This document shows, piece by piece, positions 26,753-34,202 of a stretch of DNA of 64,000 nucleotides. Each line of letters starts with the position of its first letter. Position 1 is the stretch's first letter. The notes under the pieces were generated by a model. That model did no database searches. It was not told where the DNA came from and saw nothing but the letters and a program-made list of their open reading frames with translations. Origin of the DNA: Bradyrhizobium arachidis. Its GTDB lineage: Bacteria > Pseudomonadota > Alphaproteobacteria > Rhizobiales > Xanthobacteraceae. Both the position numbers and the translations under genes were made by a program. The stretch is taken from contig NZ_CP077970.1 of the NCBI RefSeq assembly GCF_024758505.1, forward strand, positions 5,580,001 through 5,644,000, written 5' to 3'.

Positions 26753-27832
26753 ATGACGACTCCCCTCGCCGCAAAGATCGCCCGCGAATATGGCACGCCC
26801 TGCGCCGTCATCGACATGGACAAGGTGGAGCGCAACATCGCGCGTATCCAGAAGGCCTGCGACGATGCCGGTGTCGCGCACCGCCCGCACATCAAGACGC
26901 ACAAGAACCCGATGCTGGCAAAGATGCAGGTCACGGCCGGCGCGAAGGGCATCACCTGCCAGAAGCTGGGCGAGGCCGAAATCATGGCCAATGCCGGCAT
27001 CGACAACATCCTGATCAGCTACAATCTGATCGGCGAAGAGAAGATGGCCCGCCTCGGCGCGCTCCAGAAGAAGGCCAACATGACGGTCGCCGCCGATAAT
27101 TCGACTGTTGTCGCCGGCCTGCCGAAGGCCGCCGCGGCCTCGGGCCTGCCGCTGTCTGTCGTGGTCGAATGCGACACCGGACGCAAGCGCGCCGGCGTCG
27201 AGACACCTGCCGAGGCCATTGCGCTTGCGCGCGAGATCGCCGGGCTGGAAGGACTGAAGTTCGCGGGCTTCATGCTGTACCCCACCGAAACCGGCTGGGA
27301 GGATGCGCAAAAATTCTATGACGAGGCGCTGGCCGGCGTGCGCGCGCACGGGCTCGATGCCACGATCGTCTCGACCGGCGGCACGCCGAACCTCAAGAAC
27401 ATCGGCAAGCTCAGGGGCGGCACCGAGCATCGCTTCGGCACCTATATCTACAACGACCGCATGCAGGTCGCAGCCGGCGTCGCCACCTGGGACGATTGCG
27501 CGCTCAACATCTATTCGACCGTCGTGAGCCGCGCCGCGCCGGAGCGCGGCATCCTCGATGCCGGCTCGAAGACCCTGACCACGGACACCGGCGGCCTCGA
27601 AGGCCACGGCCTGATCCTGGAGCATCCCGAAGCCAAGATCGCACGCTTTGCCGAGGAGCACGGTTTCCTCGATCTCTCCCGCAGCAACACCCGGCCGAAT
27701 GTCGGCGACGTCGTGCGGATCGTGCCGAACCACGTCTGCGTGGTCGTGAACATGATGGACGAGGTCGTGATGGTGCGCGGCGAGGAGATCATCGGCACGC
27801 TGCCGGTGGCGGCGCGGGGGAAGCTGCGGTAG
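26753..27832 (+). CDS. DSD1-family PLP enzyme, D-threonine aldolase-like
   Basis: A 359-aa fold-type III PLP enzyme. The N-terminal alanine-racemase-like barrel has the PLP-lysine region RPHIKTHKNP (about 43-52). The C-terminal domain has the metal-binding FGTYIYND and the NHVCVVVNM segment, which fits the His-x-Cys zinc site of D-serine dehydratase/low-specificity D-threonine aldolases. It would cleave D-3-hydroxy-amino acids to glycine plus an aldehyde, or dehydrate D-serine; the choice cannot be made from sequence. AAAGAGAGATGAT lies before the ATG at 26753. Confidence 0.85.
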   Translation: MTTPLAAKIAREYGTPCAVIDMDKVERNIARIQKACDDAGVAHRPHIKTHKNPMLAKMQVTAGAKGITCQKLGEAEIMANAGIDNILISYNLIGEEKMARLGALQKKANMTVAADNSTVVAGLPKAAAASGLPLSVVVECDTGRKRAGVETPAEAIALAREIAGLEGLKFAGFMLYPTETGWEDAQKFYDEALAGVRAHGLDATIVSTGGTPNLKNIGKLRGGTEHRFGTYIYNDRMQVAAGVATWDDCALNIYSTVVSRAAPERGILDAGSKTLTTDTGGLEGHGLILEHPEAKIARFAEEHGFLDLSRSNTRPNVGDVVRIVPNHVCVVVNMMDEVVMVRGEEIIGTLPVAARGKLR

Positions 27833-27848
27833 CGCGGCGGCGCCGCTC

Positions 27849-27964
27849 TTCGTAGGGTGGGTTAGCCGAAGGCGTAACCCACCACTTCTGTGACCGCGGA
27901 ATCAAAAGCGGTGGGTTACGCCGAGCGGACTGCGCTTCGCGCGGCCGCACGGCTAACCCACCCT
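27849..27964. repeat. Palindromic repeat (GTAGGGTGGGTTAGC type) split by IS110
   Basis: Left arm TTCGTAGGGTGGGTTAGCCG (27849-27868). Right arm CGGCTAACCCACCCT stops at 27964, where the IS110 begins. The missing ACGA is found immediately beyond the element (29343-29346). Inner GGCGTAACCCACC and GGTGGGTTACGCC are also inverted. The family recurs intact at 39873-40016. Confidence 0.88.
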
Positions 27965-27982
27965 TGTATTAGCCCGATCGCT

Positions 27983-27988
27983 TATATT
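27983..27988 (+). promoter_or_regulatory. -10 element of a junction promoter in the IS110 leader
   Basis: TATATT lies 18 bp inside the left end. In the circular form, the right-end bases TTG plus the CT core and first T give TTGCTT exactly 17 bp upstream. In the inserted form the same position reads ACCCTT. So a promoter would be assembled only on circle formation, as described for IS110 relatives. Confidence 0.6.
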
Positions 27989-27994
27989 GAGCCG

Positions 27995-28160
27995 TTCCGT
28001 GAGGAATGGCCCAGCCCGGGTGGCCGCCCGAGCTGGGCCGCCGTTCGATCGGATCGGTACCCATCGAAGCCTTGAGGGCTGTCTGACGTAGCGAGATCGC
28101 GACCGGCACTTCATCGGGACCCGAATGGTTGAACGAACTTTAGGTTCGCATAACAAGGGA
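27995..28160 (+). ncRNA. Candidate IS110 bridge RNA
   Basis: Predicted from layout, not from a covariance search. 5' hairpins: TTCC-GTGA-GGAA (27995-28006) and a GGCCCAGC/GCTGGGCC stem-loop (28008-28039). Target loop: ACCCATC (28059-28065) is identical, but for one T/C change that allows a G:U pair, to the 7 bases left of the CT core at the insertion site. CGTAG (28087-28091) is complementary to CTACG across the core. A hairpin AGCC/GGCT separates them. Donor loop: AATGGTTG (28124-28131) equals the last 8 bases of the element's right end. ACAAG (28153-28157) is complementary to CTTGT at the left junction. A CGAAC/GTTCG hairpin (28134-28148) separates them. The end is approximate. Confidence 0.72.
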
Positions 28161-28173
28161 GGGATCGACGAAG

Positions 28174-29142
28174 ATGGTCAAGCATATCACGATCTGTGCC
28201 GGTATCGATACCGGCAAACGGAAGCTTGATGTGGCGATCGAAGGCCGCCGCGAGCCGCTGCAGGTGGAGAACACGTCGGAAGGTCACGAGGCTTTGTCGG
28301 CGTGGCTGCGACAGAATCGCGTCAAACGCATTGGCATCGAGGCGAGCGGCGGTTACGAACAGCCGGTCGTCGCCGAACTGCGGCGCAAGCGGTTTGTGGT
28401 TGTGGTGTTCCAGCCGGCCCAGGTCCGGGCTTATGCCAAATTCCACTTGCAGCGGGCCAAGAACGATAAGATCGATGCCGCTCTTATCGCAGCCTGCACC
28501 GCAGCGGTGCGGAAGATCCATGCCGCTCCCGATCCTCGGTTGCTGCCGTTCGCCGAGCAACTGACCATGATCGATCAGATCGGCGAGGATATCGCGCGCC
28601 TCAAGAACAGGATCGAGAGCTGCCGCAATGTGAGGATTAACCAGCTCTGGCACGAGGATATCGCTCGCCTGGAGCAACGTGAGAAGGCCGCACTCAAGGC
28701 TCTGGTCGCCTCGATCTGCAAGCATCCCGACCTTGCCAGGAGGCTCGCGCTGATCAACAGCGTCGCCGGCATCGGGCTGCCGACCGCCGTTGCCATCCTG
28801 GTGCGTCTGCCTGAGATCGGCCGGATCACGCGGGAGCAAGCTGTCGCTCTCGCCGGCCTTGCGCCCTATGACGACGACAGCGGCGACCAGGTCGGTGTTC
28901 GGCATATCGAGGGCGGACGAAAGCGGCTGCGTCGCGCTCTTTATACCGCTTCACTGGCTGCATCGTTTCGATGGAATCCGCAGCTCATCCAGCTCTACCG
29001 GAGGCTGACCGCAGCCGGAAAGGAACACAAGCGCGCGCTCGTTGCCTGCGCCAGGAAGATGCTCATCTTCGCCAACACGGTGGTAGCTCGCGGCACGCCA
29101 TGGTGCGGCGAACCGCCGGCGGGATCATTCTCTGTTTCTTAG
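28174..29142 (+). CDS. IS110-family transposase (DEDD recombinase)
   Basis: A 322-aa protein. The N-terminal RuvC-like DEDD domain has Asp12 (AGIDTGK), Glu56 (GIEASGGYE), Asp98 and Asp101 (KNDKIDA). The C-terminal transposase_20 domain has VAGIGLPTA (about 197-205) and a serine in APYDDDSGD (Ser236), the place of the nucleophilic Ser. Length is slightly short of many members but domains look complete, so it may be active. A GGGAGGG Shine-Dalgarno overlaps the 3' end of the candidate bridge RNA. Confidence 0.95.
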   Translation: MVKHITICAGIDTGKRKLDVAIEGRREPLQVENTSEGHEALSAWLRQNRVKRIGIEASGGYEQPVVAELRRKRFVVVVFQPAQVRAYAKFHLQRAKNDKIDAALIAACTAAVRKIHAAPDPRLLPFAEQLTMIDQIGEDIARLKNRIESCRNVRINQLWHEDIARLEQREKAALKALVASICKHPDLARRLALINSVAGIGLPTAVAILVRLPEIGRITREQAVALAGLAPYDDDSGDQVGVRHIEGGRKRLRRALYTASLAASFRWNPQLIQLYRRLTAAGKEHKRALVACARKMLIFANTVVARGTPWCGEPPAGSFSVS

Positions 29143-29199
29143 TTCGACCGGGACGCGTTTCTTCGTCCCGACCTACGGCCCCTCACGACGTCGCGCGCA

Positions 29200-29272
29200 G
29201 CGTCCGTCAAGGATGGCCGTCGTTTGCCCCAACTTCACGCGATCTGCCGCCAGGCCACGCCTTGACGGACGC
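29200..29272. repeat. 13-bp inverted repeat in the IS110 right flank
   Basis: GCGTCCGTCAAGG (29200-29212) and CCTTGACGGACGC (29260-29272) are perfect inverted copies in the 200-bp non-coding part after the transposase gene. It could fold an RNA hairpin or act as a terminator-like structure; its role is unknown. No coding sequence was recognised in 29143-29340. Confidence 0.6.
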
Positions 29273-29340
29273 GAGCACGGCGTCATCATGAAGACGCCGA
29301 CGACTAAACGGCGTAAAGCACAGCCGCCATTTAATGGTTG

Positions 29341-30573
29341 CTACGATTTCGAGAGCCACTTCAACACGCCCCTGCCCGCGGCGGCGCCCGTCGCAAACGA
29401 GGCCTGCAGCAAGTAACCGCCGGTCGGCGCCTCCCAGTCCAGCATCTCGCCGGCGGCAAACACACCAGGCAAGCGGCGGATCATGTAATCGGCGTCGAGT
29501 TCGTCAAAGGTCACCCCGCCCGCCGTCGAGATCGCGCGATCGATCGCGGCGACGCCGGTGAGCGGAACCGGAATTGCGTTGATGAGCTGCGCGAGGTCTT
29601 CCGGCGAGAAAGATGCCAGCGGACGGCCGGATGCGATCGCGGCCTCCTGCATCAGGCCGATGCCGACCGGTGACAATTGCGCCGCCTTGCGCAGGAAATT
29701 CGCGAGCGATTGCTTGCCACGCGTCCCCGACAGGCGCGTGGTCAACGCCGAAGCATCGAGGTCCGGCCGTAGTGCTATCGTCAATGTCGCCTGCCCGAGG
29801 CCCAGCACCGCCTCGCGCAACTCCGCCGACAATGCGTAGATTGCGCCGCCTTCAATGCCGCTGCGGGTGATCATCGCTTCGCCCCGCACGGTGTGCGCGC
29901 CGATCGTCAACGACACGCCCTTGAGCGGCTGGCCCTCGAAGCGATCACGAAAGACTTCGGACCATGCAACCGTGAAGCCCGAATTGGCCGGCCGCAGCCT
30001 CGGGATGGCAACGCCCTTTGCGGCGAGGGTCTCGACCCAGCCGCCATCCGAGCCGAGCCGCGGCCAGCTTGCGCCGCCGAGCGCCAGCACCGTGGCACGC
30101 GCCTCGACTACGCGCTCGCCATCCGGCGTCTGGAACAGCAGCCGCCCCTTGCTGTCCCATTCCGTCCAGCGATGGCGGAAAGCGAAGCGGACGCCACTCG
30201 CATCGAGCCGCCGCAGCCAGGCGCGCAGCAACGGCGAAGCCTTGAACGCCTTTGGAAACACGCGGCCACTGGTGCCAACGAAAGTCGGCTCGCCCAGCGC
30301 CTCGCTCCACGCGCGCAACGCATCTGGCGAGAAGGCATCAATGGCGGCCTTGAGCTTCGGCGCGGCTTCGCGATAGCGCGCGAGGAACTGCGGCAGCGGT
30401 TCGCTGTGAGTGAGATTGAGCCCGCCGCGGCCGGCCATCAGGAATTTTCGGCCGGCGGACGGCATGGCGTCATAGACGGTGACGCCGGCGCCGCCTTGCG
30501 CAAGGACGTCTGCCGCCATCAGCCCGGCGGGACCGGCGCCGATGACGGCGATGTGGGGTTTGGGTGCGGTCAT
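29341..30573 (-). CDS. FAD/NAD(P)-dependent oxidoreductase, HI0933/YhiN-type (PP_4765 group)
   Basis: A 410-aa flavoprotein with the N-terminal dinucleotide motif GAGPAGLMAADVLAQ (about 12-26) and AGRGGLNLTHSE, characteristic of the HI0933-like aminoacetone-oxidase/YhiN group, plus a C-terminal FAD motif (VFAAGEMLDWEAPTGGYLLQASFATG). The reaction is not known. The gene ends exactly at the IS110 right junction: its TAG is made from the duplicated CT core plus the next A, so the insertion did not change the protein. Confidence 0.85.
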   Translation of the reverse strand: MTAPKPHIAVIGAGPAGLMAADVLAQGGAGVTVYDAMPSAGRKFLMAGRGGLNLTHSEPLPQFLARYREAAPKLKAAIDAFSPDALRAWSEALGEPTFVGTSGRVFPKAFKASPLLRAWLRRLDASGVRFAFRHRWTEWDSKGRLLFQTPDGERVVEARATVLALGGASWPRLGSDGGWVETLAAKGVAIPRLRPANSGFTVAWSEVFRDRFEGQPLKGVSLTIGAHTVRGEAMITRSGIEGGAIYALSAELREAVLGLGQATLTIALRPDLDASALTTRLSGTRGKQSLANFLRKAAQLSPVGIGLMQEAAIASGRPLASFSPEDLAQLINAIPVPLTGVAAIDRAISTAGGVTFDELDADYMIRRLPGVFAAGEMLDWEAPTGGYLLQASFATGAAAGRGVLKWLSKS

Positions 30574-30613
30574 GGCGGGAGTTTAGGCGTAGCTGCGCGC
30601 CACAAGAAAGGCT

Positions 30614-30693
30614 GTCATTCCGGGGCGGTCCGCAGGACCGAACCCGGAATCTCGAGATTCCGGGTTCGATGCTTCGCATCGCCCCGGAATGAC
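30614..30693. repeat. Palindromic repeat (CATTCCGGGGC type)
   Basis: GTCATTCCGGGGCGG ... CGCCCCGGAATGAC outer arms with an inner AACCCGGAATCTCGAGATTCCGGGTT palindrome. The interior is the reverse complement of that in the copy at 61418-61499. It lies between the flavoprotein and SDR genes. Confidence 0.85.
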
Positions 30694-30699
30694 GGGAAG

Positions 30700-31617
30700 C
30701 TACAGCTTGATCCCAGCCCTTGCCGCAGCCTGCGCCACATACTTCTGCGTCTGCTCGAACGCGCCCTGCAACGCCTTCGCCTTCGACATGTCGCTGATCT
30801 CGGCAAAATGGGCCGCGATCGCGTCGGGCGTCCAGTCGGACTCGGCCAGGTTGATGCCCTCGGTCTCGACGATCTTGATCACCGCGAACGAGCCGGCGCC
30901 GGCGCCCATGATGGTGCGAGTCGGGGCGTCTTCGCTCAGCATGTATTCGACCGCGGGCGTGATCGATTCCGGCTTCATCAGTTGCAGCGCCTGCGGCGGC
31001 AGCAGCTCTTCGGTCATGCGGGTCGCGGCCGTCGGAGAGATGATGTTGACGCGGATGTTGGTCTTGCGGCCCTCTTCCGCGAGCACATTCATCAGGCCGA
31101 CCATGCCGGACTTCGCCGCGCCGTAATTGGCCTGGCCGAAATTGCCGAACAGCCCGGACGACGAGGTCGTCAGCACGATGCGGCCGTAGTTGCGATCGCG
31201 CATGCCGGCCCACACCGCCTTGCAGCAATAGAAGGTGCCGACGAGGTGCACGTCCAGCACCTTCTGGAAATCGGCGACCTCCATCTTGCCAAAAGACTTG
31301 TCGCGCAAAATGCCGGCATTGGCACACATGATGTCGACGCTGCCCCATTCTTTGGTGGCGCGCTCGACCATCGCGGTGACCTGCTCGAAATTGGAGACGT
31401 CGGCGCCGTCGGCCATCGCGGTGCCGCCGGCTTTGCGGATCTCCTCGACGACTGCCTCGGCCGGCGACAGTGAGGCACCGGTGCCATCGCGCGCGCCGCC
31501 AAAATCGTTGACCACAACCTTTGCACCGCGGCTGGCAAGTCCCAGCGCGTGCGCCCGTCCGAGACCATTGCCCGCGCCGGTGACGATGGCGACACGTCCG
31601 TCAAACCTGATTGCCAT
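30700..31617 (-). CDS. SDR family oxidoreductase, peroxisomal MFE-2-like dehydrogenase
   Basis: A 305-aa SDR with TGAGNGLGRAHALGLASRGAKVVVND (NAD-binding; Asp after strand 2 suggests NAD+), CANAGI, the catalytic Ser region TTSSSGLFGNFGQANYGAAKSG (Tyr and Lys present) and ISPTAATRMTE. The ~55-residue extension after the core and the NDFGGARDGTG segment match the (3R)-hydroxyacyl-CoA dehydrogenase part of multifunctional enzyme 2. It is near a MaoC hydratase and an acyl-CoA synthetase on the same strand, so a beta-oxidation-like step is likely. Confidence 0.87.
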   Translation of the reverse strand: MAIRFDGRVAIVTGAGNGLGRAHALGLASRGAKVVVNDFGGARDGTGASLSPAEAVVEEIRKAGGTAMADGADVSNFEQVTAMVERATKEWGSVDIMCANAGILRDKSFGKMEVADFQKVLDVHLVGTFYCCKAVWAGMRDRNYGRIVLTTSSSGLFGNFGQANYGAAKSGMVGLMNVLAEEGRKTNIRVNIISPTAATRMTEELLPPQALQLMKPESITPAVEYMLSEDAPTRTIMGAGAGSFAVIKIVETEGINLAESDWTPDAIAAHFAEISDMSKAKALQGAFEQTQKYVAQAAARAGIKL

Positions 31618-31638
31618 GAGTGTTGCTTCCTTTCTTCC

Positions 31639-31794
31639 TTCTCCCCTTGTGGGAGAAGGTGGCGCGCTCTGGAGTGCAATTGCACTCCTGAGCGCGTCGG
31701 ATGAGGGGTTGTCTCCACAGGCGAGCCCGTGGAGAGAGACCCCTCACCCGGCTTCGCGTTCCGCGAAGCCACCCTCTCCCACAAGGGGAGAGGG
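31639..31794. repeat. Palindromic repeat (CTCCCCTTGTGGGAG type)
   Basis: The outer arms TCTCCCCTTGTGGGAGAAGG (left) and CCCTCTCCCACAAGGGGAGA (right) are inverted, with inner GATGAGGGGT/ACCCCTCA. It fills most of the 255-bp gap between the SDR and MaoC genes; the rest of the gap shows no gene. Confidence 0.8.
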
Positions 31795-31872
31795 TTTCAG
31801 AGCTCCGCGAGATTTGGACAGCTTTTGAGCAGCGATGGATGGCCGGGTCAAGCCCGGCAATGACCGCGGAAA

Positions 31873-32352
31873 CTACGCGAAATAGATCAGGCCGAGCCAT
31901 TCGGCGACCAGCGCCGGCTTGTCCTCGCCCTCGATCTCGACGGTGACGTTGGTGCGGGACTGCAATTCGGTGGGCTTGCGCAGCTTGGCCTCCGCCAGCA
32001 CGAAACGGCCGCGGACGCGCTTGCCTGATCGCACCGGCGAGATGAAACGCAGCTTGTCGAACCCGTAGTTCACGCCCATCGTGGTGCCCGCGATGACCGG
32101 CATCACTTCGTAGGACATGATCGACATCAGCGACATCGTCAGAAAACCGTGTGCGATCGTGGTGCCGAAGGCGGTTTCCTTCGCGGCGCGCTCGGGATCG
32201 ACATGGATGAACTGGTGATCTTCGATCACGTCGGCATAGGTATTGATGCGCGGCTGATCAATCAGATGCCACGAGGACACGCCGACTTCCTTGCCAACCA
32301 GGGCCTGATAGGCCTCGAGCGTGATCGGCGGTTTCTTCCAGACTTCGTTCAC
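31873..32352 (-). CDS. MaoC-family (R)-enoyl-CoA hydratase
   Basis: A 159-aa single-hotdog hydratase. The catalytic hydratase-2 motif is present in YADVIEDHQFIHVDPERA (Asp and His, about 39-56), followed by TTIAHGFLTMSL. It hydrates trans-2-enoyl-CoA to (R)-3-hydroxyacyl-CoA. With the upstream acyl-CoA synthetase and the downstream MFE-2-like SDR, both on the same strand, it can supply an (R)-specific beta-oxidation sequence. Confidence 0.88.
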   Translation of the reverse strand: MNEVWKKPPITLEAYQALVGKEVGVSSWHLIDQPRINTYADVIEDHQFIHVDPERAAKETAFGTTIAHGFLTMSLMSIMSYEVMPVIAGTTMGVNYGFDKLRFISPVRSGKRVRGRFVLAEAKLRKPTELQSRTNVTVEIEGEDKPALVAEWLGLIYFA

Positions 32353-32370
32353 TTAGCAACTCCAATGGTC

Positions 32371-32478
32371 GTCATTCCGGGGCGCGCCCTCTTGGGGGCG
32401 CGAGCCCGGAATCCATCGCGCCGCAGAGTCCGTTGCGAAATGGATTCCGGGTTCGCGCTTCGCGCGCCCCGGAATGAC
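32371..32478. repeat. Palindromic repeat (CATTCCGGGGCGCG type)
   Basis: GTCATTCCGGGGCGCGC and GCGCGCCCCGGAATGAC arms, with inner CCCGGAATCCAT / ATGGATTCCGGG inverted copies. Related in its ends to the 30614 and 61418 copies but with a different, longer centre. Confidence 0.82.
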
Positions 32479-32486
32479 GAGCTCAC

Positions 32487-34202
32487 TTAGCCTTCACTCC
32501 GAGTCTTCGCCAGCTCCGGAAAATCCTCTTCCCGGAATTCACGGCCGCGCAGGGGATCGTCGCGATCATTGTCGCGTTCGAGCCGTCGTAGCTGCACGCG
32601 GCGGATTTTTCCAGAGATCGTCTTCGGCAGCTCGGTGACGATCTCGATGCGGCGGATGCGCTTGAAGGGTGCAAGGCGGGTATGCAAGTGCTTGAAGATG
32701 GAGAGCGCCGTGTCCGGCGAGCGCTCCGCATCCGACACCAGCAGGACGAAGGCCTTGGGGATCGCGAGCCGGATCGGGTCCGGGCTCGGCACGACAGCGG
32801 CCTCCGCGACAAGATCGTGCTCGAGCAGCACGCTCTCCAGCTCGAACGGGCTGATGCGGTAGTCGGATGATTTGAAGACGTCGTCGGAGCGGCCGACGAA
32901 GGTGAGATAGCCCTCCTCGTCCGCGAACACGACATCGCCGCTGCGATAGAGCTCGCCTTCGGCGCCTGAGAGCTTACCGTCGTCGCCCTGATAACCCTGC
33001 ATCAGGCCGGCCGGACGATTGTCGCCCAGCAGCAGCGTGACCTCGCCCTCGTTGGCCGGATTGCCATCGGCATCGCTGATCTGCACGCGATAGCCCGGCA
33101 GCGGCCGGCCCATCGAGCCGATCTTCACCTTCTGGCCCGGCGAGTTGCCGGCGAGCGCCGTGGTCTCGGTCTGGCCGTAGCCGTCGCGGATGGTGAGGCC
33201 CCAGGCAGCCTTCACCTGGTCGATCACTTCAGGATTGAGCGGCTCACCCGCGCCGCAGACTTCGCGCAAGGCGACCTTGAACGACGCGAGGTCCTCCTGA
33301 ATGAACAGCCGCCACACCGTCGGCGGCGCGCACAGCGTGGTGACGCCGCAGCGGCCGATGGTGGCGAGCAGGCTCTTTGCATCGAAGCGCGGCTGGTTGA
33401 CCACGAACACGGTCGCGCCCGCATTCCAGGGCGCGAAGAAGCAGCTCCAGGCATGCTTGGCCCAGCCGGGCGAGGAGATGTTGAGATGGATGTCACCGGG
33501 CTGCAGCCCGATCCAGAACATGGTCGAGAGATGGCCGACGGGATAAGAGCGCTGGCTGTGCCGCACGAGCTTTGGCTTTGCGGTCGTGCCCGAGGTGAAA
33601 TAGAGCAGCATCGGGTCGTCGGCCTTGGTCGGGCCATCGGGCGTGAAGCTCTCGGATTCCTTGCCGGCATCGTCATAGGACAGCCAGCCATCCGAGGCAG
33701 GACCGACCACAATGCGGATGAGTCCCTCCGCACCGAGGCTTGCGAATTTCGCGACCTGGTCTTGCGCCGCGACCACCGCCTTCGCCTTGCCGCGGTCGAG
33801 CCGGTCGCGCAATTCGTCAGCGGTGAGCAGCGTGGTGGCGGGGATCACGACCACGCCGAGCTTCATTGCAGCGAGCATGGTCTCCCAGAGCGGAACCACG
33901 TTGCCGAGCAGCAGCAGCAGATGATCGCCGCGCTTCAGGCCCTGCGCGCGCAGGAAGTTCGCGACCTGGTTGGAGCGGCGCGACAGCGTCTCGAAGGACA
34001 GTTTGGTCTGCCGGTCCTGCGCAGCGTCGACGATCCAGAGCGCGGGACGGTCCTTGCTCTCCGCAGCCTTCGCCAGCTCGTCGAACCAGTCCAGCGCCCA
34101 GTTGAAGGGAACCGGATCGGGCCAGCGGAATCCTTCGACCGCTGCTTCGTATTCCGTGCGGTTTTTTAGCAGAAACGCGCGCGCTTCCTGAAAGGTCGTC
34201 AT
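32487..34202 (-). CDS. Acyl-CoA synthetase (AMP-forming, medium-chain/ACSM type)
   Basis: A 571-aa ANL-superfamily ligase. The ATP motif is in LLYFTSGTTAKPKLVRHSQRSY (about 188-210), the second motif is RDGYGQTET (about 339), and the C-terminal domain has the ELYRSGDVVFADEEGYLTFVGRSDD and GKIRR motifs. It activates a fatty or branched-chain acid to its CoA ester through an acyl-AMP. The start ATG at 34202 shares a base with the stop of mmsB (TGATG), so it is coupled to the valine genes. Substrate could be isobutyrate or a similar short acid (inference). Confidence 0.88.
   Translation of the reverse strand: MTTFQEARAFLLKNRTEYEAAVEGFRWPDPVPFNWALDWFDELAKAAESKDRPALWIVDAAQDRQTKLSFETLSRRSNQVANFLRAQGLKRGDHLLLLLGNVVPLWETMLAAMKLGVVVIPATTLLTADELRDRLDRGKAKAVVAAQDQVAKFASLGAEGLIRIVVGPASDGWLSYDDAGKESESFTPDGPTKADDPMLLYFTSGTTAKPKLVRHSQRSYPVGHLSTMFWIGLQPGDIHLNISSPGWAKHAWSCFFAPWNAGATVFVVNQPRFDAKSLLATIGRCGVTTLCAPPTVWRLFIQEDLASFKVALREVCGAGEPLNPEVIDQVKAAWGLTIRDGYGQTETTALAGNSPGQKVKIGSMGRPLPGYRVQISDADGNPANEGEVTLLLGDNRPAGLMQGYQGDDGKLSGAEGELYRSGDVVFADEEGYLTFVGRSDDVFKSSDYRISPFELESVLLEHDLVAEAAVVPSPDPIRLAIPKAFVLLVSDAERSPDTALSIFKHLHTRLAPFKRIRRIEIVTELPKTISGKIRRVQLRRLERDNDRDDPLRGREFREEDFPELAKTRSEG

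Larger units (their letters stand above)
27965..29342 (+). mobile_element. IS110-family insertion sequence, boundaries inferred to the base
   Basis: 1,378 bp carrying one DEDD transposase gene, no terminal inverted repeats, flanked by the dinucleotide CT at both ends (27963-27964 and 29341-29342). Removing 27965-29342 rejoins the two arms of the palindromic repeat and restores CCACCCTACGA, which matches the left arm's complement. The leader upstream of the gene (209 bp) holds a candidate bridge RNA. The reading frame downstream keeps its TAG stop (29341-29343), because the duplicated CT recreates it. All features fit the IS110 (not IS1111) subgroup. Confidence 0.9.

Noticed and set aside
27849..28173. 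IS110 left end placed at the palindromic repeat's beginning
   Set aside because: The repeat arms show that the element starts after the CT at 27963-27964; the repeat belongs to the target.
29200..29272. 13-bp inverted repeat as terminal inverted repeats of the IS
   Set aside because: The arms are both internal to one end (60 bp apart); the element ends at the CT core instead.
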